A stretch of DNA of 64,000 nt from Psychrosphaera haliotis (GCF_039523615.1 NZ_BAAAFQ010000001.1:248001-312000), one strand, 5' to 3'. Shown: positions 35,602 to 44,676, counted from the first letter of the stretch. Made by a program: numbers and translations. The notes: generated from the sequence alone by a model not told the origin.

Positions 35602-36261
35602 ATGACTGAAAAAGTCGTCGTTATCTTTTCTGGTGGTATGGATTCATATACCGTTTTAAACAAAGCTATAAAAGATGGTTTTGACGTTTATGCACTTACT
35701 TTTGACTATGGTCAACGCCATGTAAAAGAGGTTCAATACGCTAAAAGAGCTTGTGAACAATTGAATATTCAACACAAAATTGTGGACATTAGCGCCATAA
35801 ACTCAATTATTGCCGGCTCATCGTTGACAGATGATATAGACGTACCAGATGGACACTATGAGTCTGACAGCATGAAACAAACCGTTGTGCCAAATAGGAA
35901 CATGATTTTACTTTCTCTTGCCATTGGTTACGCAGTCAGCCTTGAGGCTACAAAAGTCTATTACGGCGCCCATTCTGGTGATCATGCAATTTACCCTGAT
36001 TGTAGACCAGAATTTGTTGAGAAAATGCAAAACGTGGCGGCCATCGCTAATTACGAACCTGTTGATATTGCTGTTCCTTACATTAACAACGACAAAATTG
36101 AAATTTTAGCCGACGGTATAGGAATGGGCTTAGACTATTCACAAACTTGGACTTGTTACAATGGCAGAGAAAAAGCATGTGGTACCTGCGGTGCCTGCCA
36201 GGAACGTTTGGAAGCGTTTAATAAAAATGGTCTAACAGACCCTTTGGAATATGAAGCTTAG
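35602..36261 (+). CDS. queC: 7-cyano-7-deazaguanine synthase
   Basis: The 219-residue enzyme has the PP-loop FSGGMDSYT near the N-terminus and zinc-binding cysteines in WTCYNGREKACGTCGACQER (C187, C195, C198 and C201). It converts CDG to preQ0 with ATP and ammonia. The ATG lies 9 bases after AGGAA. The stop overlaps the DnaJ-related gene by 11 bases. Confidence 0.96.
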   Translation: MTEKVVVIFSGGMDSYTVLNKAIKDGFDVYALTFDYGQRHVKEVQYAKRACEQLNIQHKIVDISAINSIIAGSSLTDDIDVPDGHYESDSMKQTVVPNRNMILLSLAIGYAVSLEATKVYYGAHSGDHAIYPDCRPEFVEKMQNVAAIANYEPVDIAVPYINNDKIEILADGIGMGLDYSQTWTCYNGREKACGTCGACQERLEAFNKNGLTDPLEYEA

Positions 36262-36727
36262 TACCAACAAGGATTATCAAATAGATGCGTCTACTTTAGA
36301 GTTTTTAGACGCTTCTATCTTTGAGATAATTTCAAAAGGTGTGACGTCTGAATATGATCTTATTAAAACTCTTCAGGCTGAGCCATATCAATTGTTTTCC
36401 TCAAAGTCTTTGTCTAAAACTCTAACACTTTTCCATACACATTTTTTTGTTTTTAATTCTCTTTTCAGACTCAAGCAACAAGGTGAAGCCACTGGCGAAT
36501 TCAGCCTTCATATCGAGGCAAGTGCCATAAAGTTGTACCCTGAAAACACAAAAATAAACGACTCACGACACGAAAACCTAGCTAAATACTACTTAGACTG
36601 GAAAAACATAGAGGCCAGTCAGGAGCAAGTAGAATTACTAATATCTAGTTTTTGGGATGAATATGAGCGATATAACAACATAGTTACCATTAACGCTAAT
36701 AATGAGACTCCTAAAAAACACCTTTAA
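36251..36727 (+). CDS. DnaJ-related N-terminal-domain protein
   Basis: The 158-residue protein resembles the DNAJ_related domain found N-terminal to J-domains in marine gammaproteobacteria; the FHTHFFVFNSLFRLKQQ stretch (about 60-76) is the characteristic part. No HPD-containing J-domain is present, since the ORF ends in a polar tail, so it is a stand-alone version. The function is unknown. The start lies inside the queC end, suggesting translational coupling. Confidence 0.68.
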   Translation: MKLSTNKDYQIDASTLEFLDASIFEIISKGVTSEYDLIKTLQAEPYQLFSSKSLSKTLTLFHTHFFVFNSLFRLKQQGEATGEFSLHIEASAIKLYPENTKINDSRHENLAKYYLDWKNIEASQEQVELLISSFWDEYERYNNIVTINANNETPKKHL

Positions 36728-36824
36728 TCAAATAGCCCACTATTTTTAAAAACTATTAATAAGGTCTTCCATTAAGATGCTAATTTCTTAAACGATTCCT
36801 TTTGCATTTTAATTGATATTTAAT

Positions 36825-37064
36825 TTACTTTTCGTTTTTCAAAAGCCAATTATTTAAAATTTTAACCTGCCCACATTTCTGTGCAGCATAAGTCAACCTA
36901 AGCGCGTTTGACAATATCGTACTGTCGTCCCAACCAGTCTGCTGTCGTATATCTTCTAGGCATTCTTGAGCTTGCTCCGTCAAGTAACCTCTAGCTTCTT
37001 TTTTTCCATCTTGCGCCTTTTTATCTCTATAGCGCTTTTGTTTTTCAGCGTTTGTAAGTGGCAT
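36825..37064 (-). CDS. Small basic protein, possible ribbon-helix-helix DNA-binding protein
   Basis: The 79-residue protein starts MPLTNAEKQKRYRDKKAQDG, a very basic segment. The rest (ARGYLTEQAQECLEDIRQQ, STILSNALRLTYA) resembles the beta-strand-helix-helix layout of ribbon-helix-helix regulators. I do not recognise a named family. It is divergent from fabA, with a 24-bp palindrome between the two; that palindrome matches a FabR operator better than an autoregulatory site. Nothing is seen in the 97-base gap between this gene and the DnaJ-related gene. Confidence 0.6.
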   Translation of the reverse strand: MPLTNAEKQKRYRDKKAQDGKKEARGYLTEQAQECLEDIRQQTGWDDSTILSNALRLTYAAQKCGQVKILNNWLLKNEK

Positions 37065-37110
37065 TTCATTTACCTAGTTGTAGAAACATTATTTATTTCA
37101 CTGCTCAGAG

Positions 37111-37139
37111 TTGTTTAGCGTACAAGTGTACGCTAAATT
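37111..37139 (+). promoter_or_regulatory. FabR-type operator palindrome in the fabA promoter
   Basis: TTTAGCGTACA (37114-37124) and TGTACGCTAAA (37127-37137) form a perfect 11-bp dyad around AG. The core AGCGTACA...TGTACGCT is the FabR operator sequence known from the fabA and fabB promoters of E. coli. The dyad fills the spacer between TTGTTT (37111-37116) and TAAATT (37134-37139), a plausible -35/-10 pair at 17 bases, so a bound repressor would block RNA polymerase. Confidence 0.8.
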
Positions 37140-37178
37140 AGCATTTCGATTACTCAGGTGGATATAAGTAAAAACAAT

Positions 37179-37694
37179 ATGGTACAGAAAAACAGCTACG
37201 ATAAAAACGATTTAATTGCATGTGGTAACGGTGACTTGTTCGGACCAGGCAATAGCAGATTACCTTCAGACAATATGTTGATGATGGACAGAATCGTTTC
37301 TATAACAGAAGACGGTGGAGAGCATGGCAAAGGACAAATTTTAGCTGAACTTGATATAACACCTGACTTGTGGTTTTTTGATTGTCATTTTAAAGGCGAC
37401 CCAGTCATGCCAGGTTGTTTAGGCTTAGATGCGATGTGGCAACTGGTAGGCTTTTTCTTAGGCTGGTCTGGTGGGCCTGGACTTGGAAGAGCACTAGGTG
37501 TGGGCGAAGTTAAATTTACTGGTCAAATTCTTCCTACCGCTAAAAAAGTAACTTACAAAATAGACTTGAAGCGCGTAATAAAAAGAAAATTATTTATGGG
37601 TCTTGCTGACGGTACCGTTTCTGTAGATGGAAAAGTTATCTACGAAGCAAAAGATTTAAAAGTAGGACTTTTCACCGATACGTCTTCGTTTTAG
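37179..37694 (+). CDS. fabA: 3-hydroxydecanoyl-ACP dehydratase/isomerase
   Basis: The 171-residue enzyme is collinear with E. coli FabA: the catalytic H70 and D84 lie in CHFKGDPVMPGCLGLD. It introduces the cis double bond of unsaturated fatty acids. I prefer the ATG at 37179, which aligns with the E. coli N-terminus; a GTG at 37158 would add seven residues, and neither has a good Shine-Dalgarno. The TAG stop is the first unit of a hexamer repeat. An operator of FabR type lies upstream and rmf is convergent, as in E. coli. Confidence 0.96.
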   Translation: MVQKNSYDKNDLIACGNGDLFGPGNSRLPSDNMLMMDRIVSITEDGGEHGKGQILAELDITPDLWFFDCHFKGDPVMPGCLGLDAMWQLVGFFLGWSGGPGLGRALGVGEVKFTGQILPTAKKVTYKIDLKRVIKRKLFMGLADGTVSVDGKVIYEAKDLKVGLFTDTSSF

Positions 37695-37732
37695 ATTTAG
37701 ATTTAGATTTAGATTTAGATTTAGATTTAGAT
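37690..37732. repeat. Tandem hexamer array TTTAGA, about 7 copies
   Basis: The unit TTTAGA runs unbroken from 37690 to 37732. The array includes the fabA stop codon and ends 11 bases before the terminator stem. Every unit offers TAG in the fabA frame. Confidence 0.95.
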
Positions 37733-37743
37733 AACAGGATAAT

Positions 37744-37772
37744 AAAAAAGCTCGTCGTAACGAGCTTTTTTT
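37744..37772. terminator. Bidirectional terminator between fabA and rmf
   Basis: AAAAAAGCTCGT (37744-37755) pairs with ACGAGCTTTTTT (37760-37771) over CGTA. The A-run and T-run flanks let it serve both fabA and the convergent rmf. Confidence 0.92.
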
Positions 37773-37786
37773 GTGGCTACTAATAA

Positions 37787-37960
37787 CTATTTAAACAAAC
37801 CGTAGTTTTTGTCACCTAAGGCTTCTCGATACCCTCCAAGCCACTGAGATTTTGATTCTTGAGATTGATATGGACAAGCTTCTTTTGAGCGTCCTGTAAT
37901 ACCTGCTTTATAACCTTGCGAATGAGCTCTGTCTAAGCGATCACGTTTTTGTCTTTTCAT
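37787..37960 (-). CDS. rmf: Ribosome modulation factor
   Basis: The 57-residue protein starts MKRQKRDRLDRAHSQGYKAG and includes GRSKEACPYQ and SQWLGGYREA, closely matching E. coli RMF (55 residues). It inactivates ribosomes by forming 100S dimers in stationary phase or stress. The start has AGAGG upstream at suitable spacing. It is convergent with fabA, the same arrangement as E. coli. The ORF is below common length cut-offs and is easily missed. The 185-base gap upstream (37961-38145) holds its promoter region and the terminator of the DUF3466 gene. Confidence 0.96.
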   Translation of the reverse strand: MKRQKRDRLDRAHSQGYKAGITGRSKEACPYQSQESKSQWLGGYREALGDKNYGLFK

Positions 37961-38100
37961 AGGCATAACCTCTATATTTTGTTTATTGTTATAGAAACCT
38001 TAAACGAGTGTCTATTGATATTCGTTTAAAGCTTATGTATATGAATAGTAAATTACGGAAATATGATCAACAGTTAATTTGCCACAAAACTGTAATATAT

Positions 38101-38127
38101 AAAAAAGCCCATGGGATACATGGGCTT
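38101..38127 (-). terminator. Terminator of the rlmKL-uup-DUF3466 operon
   Basis: GCCCATG (38107-38113) pairs with CATGGGC (38119-38125) over GGATA. The A-run at 38101-38106 gives a T-run on the minus strand, directly after the DUF3466 gene. Confidence 0.88.
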
Positions 38128-38145
38128 GGAGTTTAGATTAAAGAG

Positions 38146-39831
38146 TTATAAAAAACGTCTTCTAATAACTGCAAATATTGATAAGAAAGAAATCATCCAC
38201 AGACTATTCGAAAAGCCTTTTCTTTCGTACTTTACAACTTCATCAGCACAAGATTCAATTTCTCCGCCAGCTATTGGCTCTAATAATACTGCCACAGGTA
38301 CCTGAACCATAATATCGTTACCATCATCATCAACCTCTACATTTCCTAGAGCATCAATCGACTGAACCGTTTTTAACGCCGTTGCTACAATTTCATTATT
38401 ATTATTAATATCAACAGCATCAATAATCTCTAAAGTCGCGTCGCAAGATGTAAAATCATTTAGATCATTAAAGGTATTAGTATTAGTATCATAAATATAA
38501 CCATGTTTTCGGCGAGTAGAAGCGTTACTAATCTCATACTCACCATTACCAACGACAAAACCATTATCATTAATTGCATTAGCGGTTGCTCGACTACCAA
38601 TATAGAAAACAGTTGGTAATGTTAACTTATCCATATCTAAATCATAAACGAACATTGAGTCATTAAATTGGCCATCAAAATACTTTTGAACTTTACCTAC
38701 AACGATATTGGAGTTATTAATATCAATCGCATAACCTGCGTCAAAATTATCATTATCTTGAAGAATCTTCTGCACTTCACCGTCTTTAAATACAAGAGGC
38801 ATACTAGTCGAACTAATTGTGGTTGTAGAATTGCCAATTGGGACGTCACCATAACCAACAGCGATACCTTGATCATTTACAGATGTAGCTACAGATTTAT
38901 AATTCCTGGTTTGAGTTTCTGATGGAACAAAAGCTAAACCATAATTTACTTGGTCCACCACTTGGTTATCACTATCAACTTTCCAAACGGTAGCTCGCAA
39001 CTCATATATGTCTTCTAGTGACGTATAAGACCATTGACAAACATTTGCTGGGAATGACTCTCCGGTACAATTGTCAGCAATTTCCTGTTCATAGATGGAG
39101 TACATAGCAACAGACTCATAGCCAGACACATAACCCGTGTCCGATATATTACTAGCAAATGACTTGCCGCCATAAGTACTATAACTAGGCTCTATTAAGG
39201 TAACATTTTCACCATCTGTAACAACAGCACGCTCATCATGCTCACGTACAAAAAGATCGTAAGTGGTATTCCCGCTATCAGATTCAAATGTATAGGTCTC
39301 CATGGAATATGGAGCCGTAACCGTTCCGACTGCGATGCTAGAGTTATTTATTGCTTTGAGTTGTTCAATATTACTACGTGTGTATTCACCCAAAACAGGA
39401 TCAATTACGTCAACCACATTCAAAATACCCTGTTCAATATTTTGACCATAATATGCAGTTTTATCATCACCTATTTTCTGGTAGTTCGAGTTATACCTGT
39501 AAGTACTTGAAGAACCAAGCTGTGTTACTAAACAATCAGCCGATGCAGCGTCAAAAGCTTCACTGTCCAACTCCTCTTGTGTTACACCACAATTAAGCAA
39601 AAGCGTAGAAGAGCTATTCAACAAATAATCGTTAAAGTAAAACGGATAGTTAATACCTTCTCTTGCTAAACTAAGCACATCGCCTACATCATTATTCGCA
39701 ACACCAAAAGACTGCTTGTGATTTGGCGTAACTGATAATTCAGTAACCTTATACTTTACTGCCAAAGCTGATGAGCTAACTAGTAAAGATGCTATCGCTA
39801 TTGCAGTTTTGGAAAATTTCACCTTGTTCAA
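38146..39831 (-). CDS. DUF3466 family exported protein with C-terminal sorting-like tail
   Basis: The 561-residue protein has a signal peptide (cleaved near SSALA-VKYKV). Repeated propeller-like units follow, with recurrent I-N-N/D-x-x-x-V-V/A-V/G-G patterns (AINDNGFVVGNGE, INNSNIVVGKV, VNDQGIAVGYGD). DUF3466 proteins of Alteromonadales and Vibrio are of unknown function. The C-terminus has a short hydrophobic helix (LWMISFLSIFAVI) followed by RRRFL, like a GlyGly-CTERM tail cut by rhombosortase, although the preceding motif here is KGFSNS, not GG. The TTG start follows TAGGTAG. It is the last gene of the rlmKL operon, 12 bases after uup. Confidence 0.82.
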   Translation of the reverse strand: MNKVKFSKTAIAIASLLVSSSALAVKYKVTELSVTPNHKQSFGVANNDVGDVLSLAREGINYPFYFNDYLLNSSSTLLLNCGVTQEELDSEAFDAASADCLVTQLGSSSTYRYNSNYQKIGDDKTAYYGQNIEQGILNVVDVIDPVLGEYTRSNIEQLKAINNSSIAVGTVTAPYSMETYTFESDSGNTTYDLFVREHDERAVVTDGENVTLIEPSYSTYGGKSFASNISDTGYVSGYESVAMYSIYEQEIADNCTGESFPANVCQWSYTSLEDIYELRATVWKVDSDNQVVDQVNYGLAFVPSETQTRNYKSVATSVNDQGIAVGYGDVPIGNSTTTISSTSMPLVFKDGEVQKILQDNDNFDAGYAIDINNSNIVVGKVQKYFDGQFNDSMFVYDLDMDKLTLPTVFYIGSRATANAINDNGFVVGNGEYEISNASTRRKHGYIYDTNTNTFNDLNDFTSCDATLEIIDAVDINNNNEIVATALKTVQSIDALGNVEVDDDGNDIMVQVPVAVLLEPIAGGEIESCADEVVKYERKGFSNSLWMISFLSIFAVIRRRFL

Positions 39832-39843
39832 AATAAATACTAC

Positions 39844-41754
39844 CTATGGATTCTGTTGTTTTTCTTCTAGCTCTTCCCAGCGGGCGAAGGCAATTTCCAT
39901 CTTCGACTCAAGTTTTGCTAATTGGTTCAATGCTTTTTGAGTTTGTTCACTATCACTTCTAAAAAAGTCTGGATCGTTCACCACTGCTTGAGCTGTTTCT
40001 AATTCTTGTTCTAAGCTTTCTAAAATCTTCGGCAATGATTCTAACTCGCGAGTCTCATTGTATGAAAGCTTTTTCTTTTCTGAAACTTTCGTCTCTTTCT
40101 TCACTATACTAGGTTGAGATTTTTTTTCAGCATCAGAGTTTTTTGTTTTGTCCGTAGAGGCTATACGAGTTAAGTAATCTCTGTAATCTGCATATCCACC
40201 AAATACTTTGTTTATATACCCTTCACCCTCAAAAGCCCAAATAGTCGTGGCGGTATTATCAATAAATTCTCTATCATGACTTACTAGTAATACGGTACCT
40301 TGGTAGTTTGCCACTAATTCCTCTAAAAGTTCTAGCGTTTCCACATCTAGGTCGTTTGTTGGTTCATCAAGTATTAAAACATTTGAAGGCTTAACAAATA
40401 ACTTTGCTAAAAGAAGGCGGTTCTTTTCGCCACCTGACAAGGCTTTAACTGGCGTTCTTGAACGTGCTGGCGGAAATAAGAAATCTTGAAGATAACCAAG
40501 AACATGACGGCTTGAACCATTAAAATCAATCTCTTGTTTACCATCGGCAACATTATCTTGAACCGTCTTTTCAATATCAAGTGCTAAGCGATGCTGGTCA
40601 AAGTAGGCAACATTTAGGTTTTCACCAATATGAATAACACCTTGTTCTGGTTGTATGTCACCAAGCAATAATTTGATTAGCGTCGACTTACCAACACCAT
40701 TTGGCCCTACAAGTGCAACCCTATCGCCTCTCATTACCAAACAAGAAAAATCATTAATCAGTGTTTTACCCGGAATTGAATAGCTAATGTCTTTAGCTTC
40801 AAATACTTTCTTGGCACTTTTTTCACCCTGTTGAATTGACATATTTGCAGTGGTAGGTGCGTCAATTCTGTCGTTGCGTTGTACCCTGAGGTCTTTTAAA
40901 GCTCTAACTCGACCTTCATTTCGCGTTCTTCTGGCTTTGATGCCTTGGCGGATCCAAACCTCTTCTTGCGCTAATTTTTTGTCAAATAACGCATTTTGTT
41001 GCTCTTCTACTTCTAAAAGTCTTTGTTTCTCTTCCAAATAATACTCATAAGTACCTACAATACTTAATGCATTACCTCTATCTAAGTCGATTATTCGAGT
41101 CGCCATTGCTCTAATAAACGCCCTGTCGTGCGAAATAAATACGATGGCACCCTTAAACTCTTTTAAAAAAGACTCCAACCATGCAATTGCGTCTATATCC
41201 AAGTGGTTCGTTGGCTCATCTAACAAAAGAATATTTGGTTGTTTTACCAATGCACGAGCTAAAGCAAGTTTACGTAGCCAACCACCCGACAATTTGTTGA
41301 TGTCTTGATCAGGATTTAAACCCAACTTTGTTAGCGTTTGCGAAATTCTTAAATCTAACGTCCAGCCTTCGTGTTGATCAATTTGTTGTTGTAACTTTTC
41401 CATTCGAGACATCAAAGAAACGTCATCCGCAATTTTCATCGCAATATCGTCAAATTCATCCATTAGATCTTTTATATGTTGCAAACCTGCACTTACAAAT
41501 TCTAAAACAGTACCGTGTTGGCCTCTTGGCGGATCTTGCTCTAATCTCGCTACGGTTGCGTCATTAACAAACTGCAATTTACCGTCGTCTAATGATTGGT
41601 CTCCGCTTATTACCTTGAGCAGCGAAGATTTACCTGCGCCATTTCGTCCAACGATACAAACTCGTTCGCCAGCGTTAATTTGAAAATCCACATGATTAAG
41701 AATTGGATTACTGCCAAATGCCAGCTGTGCGTTGCTAAGTCTAACTAATTCCAT
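39844..41754 (-). CDS. uup: ABC-F family ATPase Uup
   Basis: The 636-residue protein has two ABC ATPase domains with Walker A GRNGAGKSS and GPNGVGKST, signature motifs KLSGGWLRK and ALSGGEKNR, and Walker B LLLDEPTNHLD and LILDEPTNDLD. A C-terminal coiled-coil domain (about 560-636) is typical of Uup. ABC-F proteins act on the ribosome; Uup also affects transposon excision and Holliday junction-like DNA. It overlaps the glutaredoxin-like gene by 14 bases. Confidence 0.96.
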   Translation of the reverse strand: MELVRLSNAQLAFGSNPILNHVDFQINAGERVCIVGRNGAGKSSLLKVISGDQSLDDGKLQFVNDATVARLEQDPPRGQHGTVLEFVSAGLQHIKDLMDEFDDIAMKIADDVSLMSRMEKLQQQIDQHEGWTLDLRISQTLTKLGLNPDQDINKLSGGWLRKLALARALVKQPNILLLDEPTNHLDIDAIAWLESFLKEFKGAIVFISHDRAFIRAMATRIIDLDRGNALSIVGTYEYYLEEKQRLLEVEEQQNALFDKKLAQEEVWIRQGIKARRTRNEGRVRALKDLRVQRNDRIDAPTTANMSIQQGEKSAKKVFEAKDISYSIPGKTLINDFSCLVMRGDRVALVGPNGVGKSTLIKLLLGDIQPEQGVIHIGENLNVAYFDQHRLALDIEKTVQDNVADGKQEIDFNGSSRHVLGYLQDFLFPPARSRTPVKALSGGEKNRLLLAKLFVKPSNVLILDEPTNDLDVETLELLEELVANYQGTVLLVSHDREFIDNTATTIWAFEGEGYINKVFGGYADYRDYLTRIASTDKTKNSDAEKKSQPSIVKKETKVSEKKKLSYNETRELESLPKILESLEQELETAQAVVNDPDFFRSDSEQTQKALNQLAKLESKMEIAFARWEELEEKQQNP

Positions 41755-41980
41755 AATGCTCTTTATATTGCTCTATTTGTTGTATATCGAAAGGCCAAAA
41801 TAACGCTTGTTCCGCATCTTCGGCAATTAATACAGGTATTTTGTCACCATAGTATTTGACCAGTTGATCATCGAATACGATATCTATGATTGAAAAGGTA
41901 GTACCTGAATCATTGAGGAGTTTAATGGCAAGGCTGCACAAGTGACAGCCCTGCGTTGATAAAAGATTGAGGCTAGCCAT
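41741..41980 (-). CDS. Glutaredoxin-like (DUF836) thiol-disulfide protein
   Basis: The 79-residue protein begins with a beta-strand and the redox motif CHLC (STQGCHLCSLA) and later has the cis-proline region KIPVLI, as in glutaredoxin-like DUF836 proteins. Its partner is not known. It overlaps rlmKL by 8 bases and uup by 14 bases, so expression is probably coupled. Confidence 0.85.
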   Translation of the reverse strand: MASLNLLSTQGCHLCSLAIKLLNDSGTTFSIIDIVFDDQLVKYYGDKIPVLIAEDAEQALFWPFDIQQIEQYKEHYGIS

Positions 41981-44102
41981 TTTCTTTTAAAATTAACTTC
42001 CAGCAATGATGGATATTTTGATTGCGTTTAAAGTCTTCTGGTAATGTTTTATCTTTAATATCAACAATCTCAAACCCTAACGCTTCAATCTGCTCAACTT
42101 CTAACTTAAACTTTCGTAAGTTATTTGAAAACAAAATAGTACCATTTGGATTTAACCTACCTTTTACAAGTTCTAATATCTCAACATGATCTCTCTGTAC
42201 GTCCCAAGTTCTGTCCATCTTTTTAGAATTCGAGAACGAAGGTGGATCTAAAAACACCAAATCAAATTTATCACGAGACTTTGCCAACCAATCTAAGCAG
42301 TCGGCGCGTTGGAAATAGTGACCCTTTTCTGAGATTTTATTTAAGCTAAAGTTGTCTTTTGCCCAGTCAATATAGGTGTTAGACATATCAACACTTGTTA
42401 CGCGGTTTGCACCGTTGAGTGCAGCATGTACTGATACACTGCCGGTGTAGCAAAATAGATTTAAAACGTCTTTGCCTTTACACCACGAAGCAAACTCTTT
42501 TCGAGTTGAGCGGTGGTCTAAAAACAGACCCGTATCTAAATAGTCGTGTATATTCACGTAAAACTGAGCGCCAAACTCTTCAACTGAAAAACGATGATAT
42601 TTGCTATCTTCTTTTTCGTACTGCTTTTTACCTTTCTGAGCTTTTCTCACTTTGATAGAAAAGTTTTCAGCATTTAAATCAAATTTTTGTTGAAGAATAC
42701 TAAGGACATCTAAAAGACGAATTTCCGCAACGCTTTCTTTTATGGTTTTTGGAGCTTGATATTCGTAAACTACAACGCGGCCATCATAATAATCTACCGC
42801 AACGTTATACTCTGGTATGTCGGCGTCATAAACTCGATAACAAGAAATGTCTTCTTTTTTAGCCCACTTCTTTAAACGTTTTAGGTTTTTATCTACTCGC
42901 TTAGAAAACGCTTGACCATCTTTAGATAAATAATATTCACCGTTTTGTGCGCTTTCTGATAATTCACATTGTTGAGGTGTTAACTGATAGTTTGCTAAAA
43001 CGGTTTCTATTTGTCCGTTTTTGAGCTTGAACTCTTTGCTTTTTTGCAACCTTAATAATTTTAGCAATAAGGTTTGGCCCGTTAATAACGATACATGCCA
43101 GTTTTCATAATTCTTTTTGAAGTTTAAACCTAATCGTTTGAACAAAGATAGTAATTCAATTGCATCACCAATACGCTCACCGTATGGAGGATTTGAAACA
43201 ATCCAGCCAGGTTTAAGCTTTTTGCTAACCGTTGCATTTGCTGCGTCTTGTTGATTAATACTTATTACTTCTTCCAAACCAGCTTCAGCAATATTGGACT
43301 CGGCTTTACCTATTACATAATTAGAAATTTCAAAACCAATAAATTGTGTTGTTGCTGGTACTTCTGCATCAATAGCCTCTTGGCGCAACGCATTGTATTT
43401 ATTTACAGAGAACTCTGGATGTTTAACAAAGGGAAAAGTTCGCTTATTTAAACCTGGCGCTCTTTTTATATGCATCATCGCAGCTTCGATTAATAAAGTA
43501 GCTGAACCTGCAAAAAGGTCGACAAAGGGGCTGCTCTGATCCCAACCGCTTCGTTTGATTATAGCAGCCGCCAAATGCTCTTTTAAAGGCGCAGCACCCT
43601 GCTCGACTCGATAACCACGCTGATGTAATGATGAACCAGAAAAGTCGACATAGATATTACAGCGACCTTTAAATAATCGAGCGTGGATTTTTAAATCAGG
43701 ATCTGATTTGTCGATGTCAGGGCGTTTACCCGTTTCTTCACGGATATTGTCAACGATAGCATCTTTTACGATAAGGCCACCAAATTGACTATTTCTTATA
43801 CTTTTGTCAGTTCCGACAAACTCTACGGCAAAACTATCTGTTTTAGTAAAGTATGGGTGCCAATCAAAGCCAATAACACCGTTATATATTTTCTCCTTGG
43901 TGTTACCACTAATATCAATTACGTGTTTCAAAACACGAGTCGCTAGGCGCGACCAGAAGCATATTTTAATGGCGACTTCAAAGGTGGCTGAAAAGTGAAC
44001 AGACTGCAATCTTGGGCTAACTTCTGTTGCCCCTAGTTCAATTAGTTCGTCGGCTAATAGCGGCTCTATTCCCGCTGATGTTAAAGCTATAAAATTTGGC
44101 AT
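41973..44102 (-). CDS. rlmKL: Bifunctional 23S rRNA methyltransferase RlmKL
   Basis: The 709-residue enzyme has an N-terminal THUMP domain, the RlmL methyltransferase with NPPYGERIGDA (m2G2445), and a C-terminal RlmK methyltransferase with VFLDPPSFSNSKK (m7G2069). Both target 23S rRNA. I chose the ATG at 44102 (MPNFIALTSAGIEPLLADEL), matching the usual N-terminus; a frame extension to 44132 adds ten atypical residues. It is the first gene of the operon rlmKL-grx-uup-DUF3466. Confidence 0.95.
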   Translation of the reverse strand: MPNFIALTSAGIEPLLADELIELGATEVSPRLQSVHFSATFEVAIKICFWSRLATRVLKHVIDISGNTKEKIYNGVIGFDWHPYFTKTDSFAVEFVGTDKSIRNSQFGGLIVKDAIVDNIREETGKRPDIDKSDPDLKIHARLFKGRCNIYVDFSGSSLHQRGYRVEQGAAPLKEHLAAAIIKRSGWDQSSPFVDLFAGSATLLIEAAMMHIKRAPGLNKRTFPFVKHPEFSVNKYNALRQEAIDAEVPATTQFIGFEISNYVIGKAESNIAEAGLEEVISINQQDAANATVSKKLKPGWIVSNPPYGERIGDAIELLSLFKRLGLNFKKNYENWHVSLLTGQTLLLKLLRLQKSKEFKLKNGQIETVLANYQLTPQQCELSESAQNGEYYLSKDGQAFSKRVDKNLKRLKKWAKKEDISCYRVYDADIPEYNVAVDYYDGRVVVYEYQAPKTIKESVAEIRLLDVLSILQQKFDLNAENFSIKVRKAQKGKKQYEKEDSKYHRFSVEEFGAQFYVNIHDYLDTGLFLDHRSTRKEFASWCKGKDVLNLFCYTGSVSVHAALNGANRVTSVDMSNTYIDWAKDNFSLNKISEKGHYFQRADCLDWLAKSRDKFDLVFLDPPSFSNSKKMDRTWDVQRDHVEILELVKGRLNPNGTILFSNNLRKFKLEVEQIEALGFEIVDIKDKTLPEDFKRNQNIHHCWKLILKENG

Positions 44103-44185
44103 AATCACTAAACTTAGAAAATTTGCAGACATTATAGCAAATTTATACGAAAGACCTATTTATTACAGTTTTTTTAATTCAGGTG

Positions 44186-44216
44186 TTGCATTAAAATTTT
44201 AAGTCGTTAGTATACG
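44186..44216 (+). promoter_or_regulatory. Possible promoter of the tRNA-fMet cluster
   Basis: TTGCAT (44186-44191) and TATACG (44211-44216), 19 bases apart, are followed by a GC-rich start region (CGCACC) of the kind that makes stable-RNA promoters stringently controlled. The spacing is longer than ideal, so the assignment is tentative. Confidence 0.3.
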
Positions 44217-44294
44217 CACCTCGCTGAAGCACGCTGTGCCGAAGTTCGGTCATTAAGTATGCAAAGACCTTTAAAAAAACATACAGTCTACTGG

Positions 44295-44371
<77 letters not shown>

Positions 44372-44430
44372 ATTTTTGGTAGCCCTTCGTTACGAATAAA
44401 CGAAGTAAATATAAATATTCAGTCTACTGG

Positions 44431-44507
<77 letters not shown>

Positions 44508-44566
44508 ATTTTTGGTGGCCCTTCGTTACGAATAAACGAAGTAAATATAAATATTCAGTCTACTGG

Positions 44567-44643
<77 letters not shown>

Positions 44644-44676
44644 ATTTTCTAAATGTAAATGGCTCTGTACTTTAAA

